Shown piece by piece: positions 5,848 through 6,153 of a stretch of 6,153 bases of DNA (position 1 is the first letter of the stretch; every line of letters starts with the position of its first letter). The notes under the pieces were generated by a model. It was not told the DNA's origin. It saw only the letters and a program-made list of their open reading frames with translations, and ran no database searches. The translations under genes were made by a program, and so were the position numbers. Origin of the DNA: Nitrososphaerales archaeon TH5893 (GTDB lineage Archaea; Thermoproteota; Nitrososphaeria; Nitrososphaerales; Nitrososphaeraceae); assembly GCA_014523685.1 (NCBI GenBank), contig JAATVT010000163.1, positions 1 through 6,153 of the forward strand, written 5' to 3'.

Positions 5848-5875
5848 AATAACTCCATAAATTTGCATGCCTCTG

Positions 5876-5884
5876 CTATATAAT
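5876..5884 (-). promoter_or_regulatory. TATA box for the two-domain secreted protein gene
   Basis: On the minus strand ATTATATAG is centred at 5880, 33 bases before ATG 5847. The predicted transcript start near 5854 leaves a leader of about seven bases. This favours ATG 5847 over the upstream ATG 5868 and TTG 5922. Confidence 0.5.
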
Positions 5885-6089
5885 GTACTAAAGCTTCTTG
5901 TTGCACCGACCTTTTCGGGCAAGCCTTCTAAGAAGTGACTTGTAAATAATTGAAGATAACTGTAATTTTCAGTTTATTGGGTACTATATGACTATAATTG
6001 TGCGCACTTTTACCCAGCGAAACCTGAACCTCTTAAATAATACTAATGAGAGGATAGTTTGTTTCCTCGTTGTGTACATAGTCACTTTG

Positions 6090-6147
6090 ATATCTCTGAA
6101 TCTGGCAAGACTCGAGCTCCCTACCTCCAGGACATCATGATTTACAA
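6090..6147 (-). other. tRNA 3'-end-like sequence, possibly a decayed or truncated tRNA gene
   Basis: Read on the minus strand, a variable-region-like GGAGGTA leads into GGGAG-CTCGAGT-CTTGC (6105-6121), the layout of a T-arm with a TCGA loop core. The stem has three Watson-Crick pairs, one G-T pair and one G-G mismatch, the loop begins with C instead of T, and no matching anticodon stem is found toward the window edge. It may be a relic such as an integration-site remnant, the 3' part of a split or intron-containing gene, or chance. Confidence 0.2.
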
Positions 6148-6153
6148 ACTGAA

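Noticed and set aside
1..6153. CRISPR array, insertion sequence or complete rRNA/tRNA gene
   Set aside because: No regularly spaced repeats, transposase-like frame, long terminal inverted repeats or full cloverleaf were found by reading both strands.

Overview
The window looks like chromosomal DNA of an ammonia-oxidising archaeon of the Nitrososphaerales (Nitrososphaera/Nitrosocosmicus type). Three things point there: AT-rich archaeal-style TATA boxes about 25 bases ahead of weak or absent ribosome sites; many small exported proteins rich in N-X-S/T glycosylation sequons; and a short secreted domain (gene ending at 3473) whose pattern, SSDNA...C.VSV..N...PYQN...DYS.W.F...P.YT.I.EGQN.I.AK..C, I recall as recurrent in that order. 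The assignment rests on recall and style, not on a search.

Left part (1-1872): surface-polysaccharide genes. The window opens inside a left-handed beta-helix acyltransferase whose end closely follows LpxD (RG.L.DT.I..G....., then the catalytic-type AHNV), although archaea make no lipid A. After a T-rich stretch and a promoter whose TATA box is the centre of a 20-bp near-palindrome, comes a complete membrane glycosyltransferase family 2 protein of the hyaluronan/chitin synthase type (ED, DSD, STDR, QQIRW motifs). Together they suggest synthesis and acyl-decoration of an extracellular or cell-wall glycan.

Middle part (1873-3472): gene-poor. It has one small membrane-anchored protein with four cysteines outside the membrane (2432-2800) and, convergent with it on the minus strand, a stretch (2787-3303) that reads as a decayed exported-protein gene once three stop codons and one frame change are allowed for. 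The rest is AT-rich spacer.

Right part (3473-6153): a cluster of exported proteins. A secreted one-domain protein (3473-3901, minus) and an unrecognised 81-residue soluble ORF (4142-4387, plus) are divergent. The latter is followed 10 bases later by a two-helix protein with a proline/glutamine repeat linker (4398-4778). This converges, over a 9-bp inverted repeat, on a larger secreted protein with two Ig-like domains (4891-5847, minus). The last 60 bases carry a tRNA 3'-end-like sequence on the minus strand with damaged pairing. The whole window reads as a cell-envelope region: glycan synthesis plus glycosylated, lineage-restricted surface proteins.
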